Positions 61,708 to 64,000 of a stretch of 64,000 nucleotides of DNA are shown here, piece after piece. The DNA lies in the NCBI RefSeq assembly GCF_000472865.1, contig NZ_AXAP01000024.1, forward strand, positions 48,123-112,122, written 5' to 3'. Below the pieces are notes generated by a model. It was not told where the DNA came from. It saw only the letters and a list, made by a program, of their open reading frames with translations, and made no database searches. The translations under genes were made by a program, and so were the position numbers. The stretch is from Bradyrhizobium elkanii WSM2783 (lineage in GTDB: Bacteria; Pseudomonadota; Alphaproteobacteria; Rhizobiales; Xanthobacteraceae). Numbering within the stretch: position 1 is the first letter of the stretch; each line of letters starts with the position of its first letter.

Positions 61708-62873
61708 GAACCACGGACTGCGAGGCTCTTCATCAGGGCCGATATCCCAAACGTCCAGGGTTCGCATTCGTCGCTTGAGCGCATGCGGTTGACGAGCTTG
61801 CCGAGCTCGGGGGCCGCGATCGTGACGATGTCGTCGCGCTTGTGGGTAAAGCCCTGGCCCGGCGTATCGCGGTCCTTTACGGGCGCGAACATGGTGCCGA
61901 GGAACAGCGCAAAGCCGTCGGGATATTGATGGACCGGTCCGATGGTCTGCGCCACGAGGTCGGTCGGATCGCGGCTGATCTTGCTGATCGACGAATGGCC
62001 TTCGAGGACGAAGCCATCAGGTCCTTTCACGGTCAAGCCGACATCCATGTTGCGCACATGATCGAGCGAGAAACTGCGGTCGAACAGGCGGAGCAGCGGG
62101 CCGACGGCGCAGGAGGCGTTGTTGTCCTTGGCCTTGGACAATAGCAGCGCCGAGCGGCCCTCAAAGTCGCGCAGGTTGACGTCGTTGCCGAGCGTGGCGC
62201 CGACGATGTTGCCGCGGCTCGAGACGATAAGCACGACCTCCGGCTCCGGATTGTTCCAGGTCGATTTCGGATGCAGGCCGGCATCCATGCCGGTGCCGAC
62301 CGAGGAGAGCACCGGCGCCTTGGTGAACACCTCCGCATCGGGGCCGATGCCGACTTCCAGATACTGGCTCCAGGCCTGCTGCTCGATCAGCACCTGCTTC
62401 AGCCGCATCGCCTCCTCCGACCCGGGCTTGAGCTTGGAGAGATCGTCGCCGACCAGCCGCACCACCTCCTTGCGGATCGCCTCGGCGGAAGCGGGATTGC
62501 CGCGCGCCCGCTCCTCGATCACGCGCTCCAGCATCGAAATGGCGAAGGTGACGCCGGCGGCCTTCAGCACCTGCAGATCGAGCGGCGCGAGCAGCCACGG
62601 CTTTTGCCGATCGCGGCGGTCCGGCGGCGTGTTGGCCACGATGCTATCGAGGTCGCCGACGGGCTCGCCCTTGAAGGCGCGCAGCGCAGCGGCCGGATCG
62701 CTCTCCTCGCACAATGCGCTGACAGTCGGAAAGCGCGCGGTCACATCGAACACACCGTCGCTGCGCACGGCGACCACGGCCGGTCCGTCGCGCCGCGGCA
62801 ACCAGACGCGCCCGACCAGCGTGCCGTTGGTGCCGTCCTCCGGCAGGATGTCTTTGGCAGTCAGCGTGATCAT
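61704..62873 (-). CDS. Fumarylacetoacetate hydrolase (FAH) family protein
   Basis: This 389-residue enzyme probably starts at MITLTAKDIL (62873; GGGAG upstream); an ATG at 62888 is an alternative. The C-terminal FAH fold has the metal Glu pair in NNPEPEVVL, an Asp in GNDVNLRDFE and a Lys in LLLSKAKDNN. The N-terminal portion (about 1-150) is longer than in small FAH hydrolases and resembles those encoded in sugar-acid pathways. The likely reaction is C-C bond hydrolysis or dehydration of a 2-oxo acid. The stop codon lies in a repeat. Confidence 0.87.
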   Translation of the reverse strand: MITLTAKDILPEDGTNGTLVGRVWLPRRDGPAVVAVRSDGVFDVTARFPTVSALCEESDPAAALRAFKGEPVGDLDSIVANTPPDRRDRQKPWLLAPLDLQVLKAAGVTFAISMLERVIEERARGNPASAEAIRKEVVRLVGDDLSKLKPGSEEAMRLKQVLIEQQAWSQYLEVGIGPDAEVFTKAPVLSSVGTGMDAGLHPKSTWNNPEPEVVLIVSSRGNIVGATLGNDVNLRDFEGRSALLLSKAKDNNASCAVGPLLRLFDRSFSLDHVRNMDVGLTVKGPDGFVLEGHSSISKISRDPTDLVAQTIGPVHQYPDGFALFLGTMFAPVKDRDTPGQGFTHKRDDIVTIAAPELGKLVNRMRSSDECEPWTFGISALMKSLAVRGS

Positions 62874-63025
62874 CGGGCTATCTCCCATCCCTTTTCGTTG
62901 TTAGCGGCGCTTCTTAGCACGCCTGCGACGCCAGTGTAGAGATGCTCGTCATCCCGATGTCACAGAAGCAGCGTCAATTCCGGCACTCCACATCCCGACT
63001 GTGAGCAGCCGAGAGACAGCACTCC

Positions 63026-63946
63026 ATGACCACATCCACTCCGATCGACGAAGCCGCCCTGCGCGAGCGCATCAACCAGGAAATCGCCGACAATCTTGAC
63101 GAGGAACTTGAGCTCGAACTCGACGATACGCGGCTGGACGATCTCGACGACGTCGCGCGGGCCGGCCTGCCTGTGCTCGATCGCAAGCTCTATTTCCGGG
63201 AATTGCTACGGCTGCAGGGCGAGCTCGTGAAGCTGCAGGACTGGGTGCAGCACGAGAAGAAGAAGGTCGTGATCCTGTTCGAAGGACGTGACTCCGCCGG
63301 CAAGGGCGGCGTGATCAAGCGCATCACCCAGCGCCTCAACCCGCGCATCTGCCGCGTCGCGGCGCTGCCGGCGCCGAGCGAGCGGGAGCGGACCCAATGG
63401 TACTTCCAGCGCTATGTCGCGCATCTGCCGGCCGGCGGCGAGATCGTGCTGTTCGACCGTAGCTGGTACAACCGCGCCGGCGTCGAGCGCGTGATGGGCT
63501 TCTGCACCGACGAGCAATACCAGGAATTCTTCAAGTCGGTGCCGGAGTTCGAGCGCATGCTGATCCGCTCCGGCACCATCCTGATCAAATACTGGTTCTC
63601 GATCACCGATGACGAGCAGCAATTCCGCTTCACGATGCGGATCCAGGATCCGCTGAAGCAATGGAAGCTGAGCCCGATGGACGTCGAGGCGCGGTCGCGG
63701 TGGGAGCAGTACACCAAGGCCAAGGAGACGATGCTGGAGCACACCCACCTGCCCGACTCGCCGTGGTGGATCGTCGATGCCGTCGACAAGAAGCGCGCCC
63801 GGCTGAACTGCATCTCGCATCTGTTGACACAGATTCCGTATCAATCGGTGCAGCACATCCCGGTCGTGCTGCCGCCGCGCGTCCGCAATCCTGACTATCA
63901 CCGCGGTCCGATCCCGGAGGAGATGTATGTCCCGGCGGCGTTCTGA
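63026..63946 (+). CDS. ppk2: Polyphosphate kinase 2
   Basis: The 306-residue PPK2-family kinase moves phosphate between polyphosphate and nucleoside diphosphates. Walker A is FEGRDSAGKGG (about 85-95), Walker B VLFDRSWYNR (Asp144), and the lid region PSERERTQWYFQRY. The N-terminal extension before residue 50 is acidic (DEELELELDDTRLDDLDD), giving a strong local negative charge. The length suits a one-domain class I enzyme. It is transcribed alone, divergent from the FAH-family gene across about 150 bases. Confidence 0.94.
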   Translation: MTTSTPIDEAALRERINQEIADNLDEELELELDDTRLDDLDDVARAGLPVLDRKLYFRELLRLQGELVKLQDWVQHEKKKVVILFEGRDSAGKGGVIKRITQRLNPRICRVAALPAPSERERTQWYFQRYVAHLPAGGEIVLFDRSWYNRAGVERVMGFCTDEQYQEFFKSVPEFERMLIRSGTILIKYWFSITDDEQQFRFTMRIQDPLKQWKLSPMDVEARSRWEQYTKAKETMLEHTHLPDSPWWIVDAVDKKRARLNCISHLLTQIPYQSVQHIPVVLPPRVRNPDYHRGPIPEEMYVPAAF

Positions 63947-63957
63947 CGGAAGGCGTT

Positions 63958-64000
63958 GTAGGGTGGGCAAAGCGCAGCGTGCCCACCTTTCTTGCACCGA
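63958..64000. repeat. Dispersed inverted repeat, family G, cut by window end
   Basis: GTAGGGTGGGCAAAGCGCAG followed by CGTGCCCACC matches the copy at 49338; the mirror arm would lie beyond the window. It starts 12 bases after the ppk2 stop. Confidence 0.8.

Overview
This window looks like chromosomal DNA of a Bradyrhizobium-type alphaproteobacterium (Nitrobacteraceae lineage). Reasons: high-GC codon use throughout; a phenylacetate regulator, class III polyhydroxyalkanoate (PHA) synthase, phasin, an IalB-family periplasmic protein and many ABC/catabolic genes; and several families of dispersed inverted repeats between genes that I associate with this lineage. I saw no phage, transposase, integrase, CRISPR, rRNA or recognisable tRNA gene. 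The assignment is inference from gene content, not from a database search.

Layout. 1-1.5 kb: start of a phenylacetyl-CoA epoxidase operon (paaA, cut by the window edge) behind its repressor gene paaX. 1.7-15.1 kb: lipid and storage-polymer block with two paralogous alpha/beta hydrolases, a DUF445 membrane protein, phasin with a candidate PhaR-controlled promoter, a translationally coupled phaE-phaC-acetyltransferase operon, another alpha/beta hydrolase, a self-sufficient P450-reductase fusion, an epoxide hydrolase, a wax ester synthase/DGAT and a small DUF6489 protein. 15.3-24.2 kb: a D-amino-acid dehydrogenase divergent from a five-gene peptide/glutathione-type ABC importer ending in a gamma-glutamyltransferase. 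24.4-30.4 kb: a protein of uncertain function and a tetR-MFP-RND efflux operon with its own operator and terminator. 30.7-34.5 kb: split thiamine-diphosphate decarboxylase, a P450 and ornithine aminotransferase. 34.6-36.7 kb: an exported repeat-rich protein with LTXXQ-like C-terminal repeats.

36.7-45.1 kb: a compact leftward operon coding for a NitT/TauT-type ABC importer and four enzymes (enolase superfamily, Gfo/Idh/MocA oxidoreductase, DUF993 aldolase-like protein, TIM-barrel isomerase), with a TetR gene upstream. The parts make a complete uptake-and-degradation module whose substrate I cannot name; this is the best candidate for an undescribed pathway. 45.2-53.4 kb: VOC protein plus glutamate-type dehydrogenase, two PfkB kinases, an FAD reductase, an enoyl-CoA hydratase/isomerase and an IlvD/Edd dehydratase. 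54.2-57.6 kb: uronate dehydrogenase, SMP-30 lactonase and aldehyde dehydrogenase, which fit an oxidative sugar-acid route. 57.7-60.7 kb: a homodimeric 2-oxoacid dehydrogenase E1 divergent from an Lrp/AsnC regulator. 60.7-61.7 kb: a gene-free repeat island with a strong candidate structured RNA. 61.7-63.9 kb: a fumarylacetoacetate-hydrolase-family enzyme and polyphosphate kinase 2.

Most intergenic gaps over about 100 bases carry palindromic repeats of at least seven families. Two copies of one family supply the stop codon of the gene they touch.
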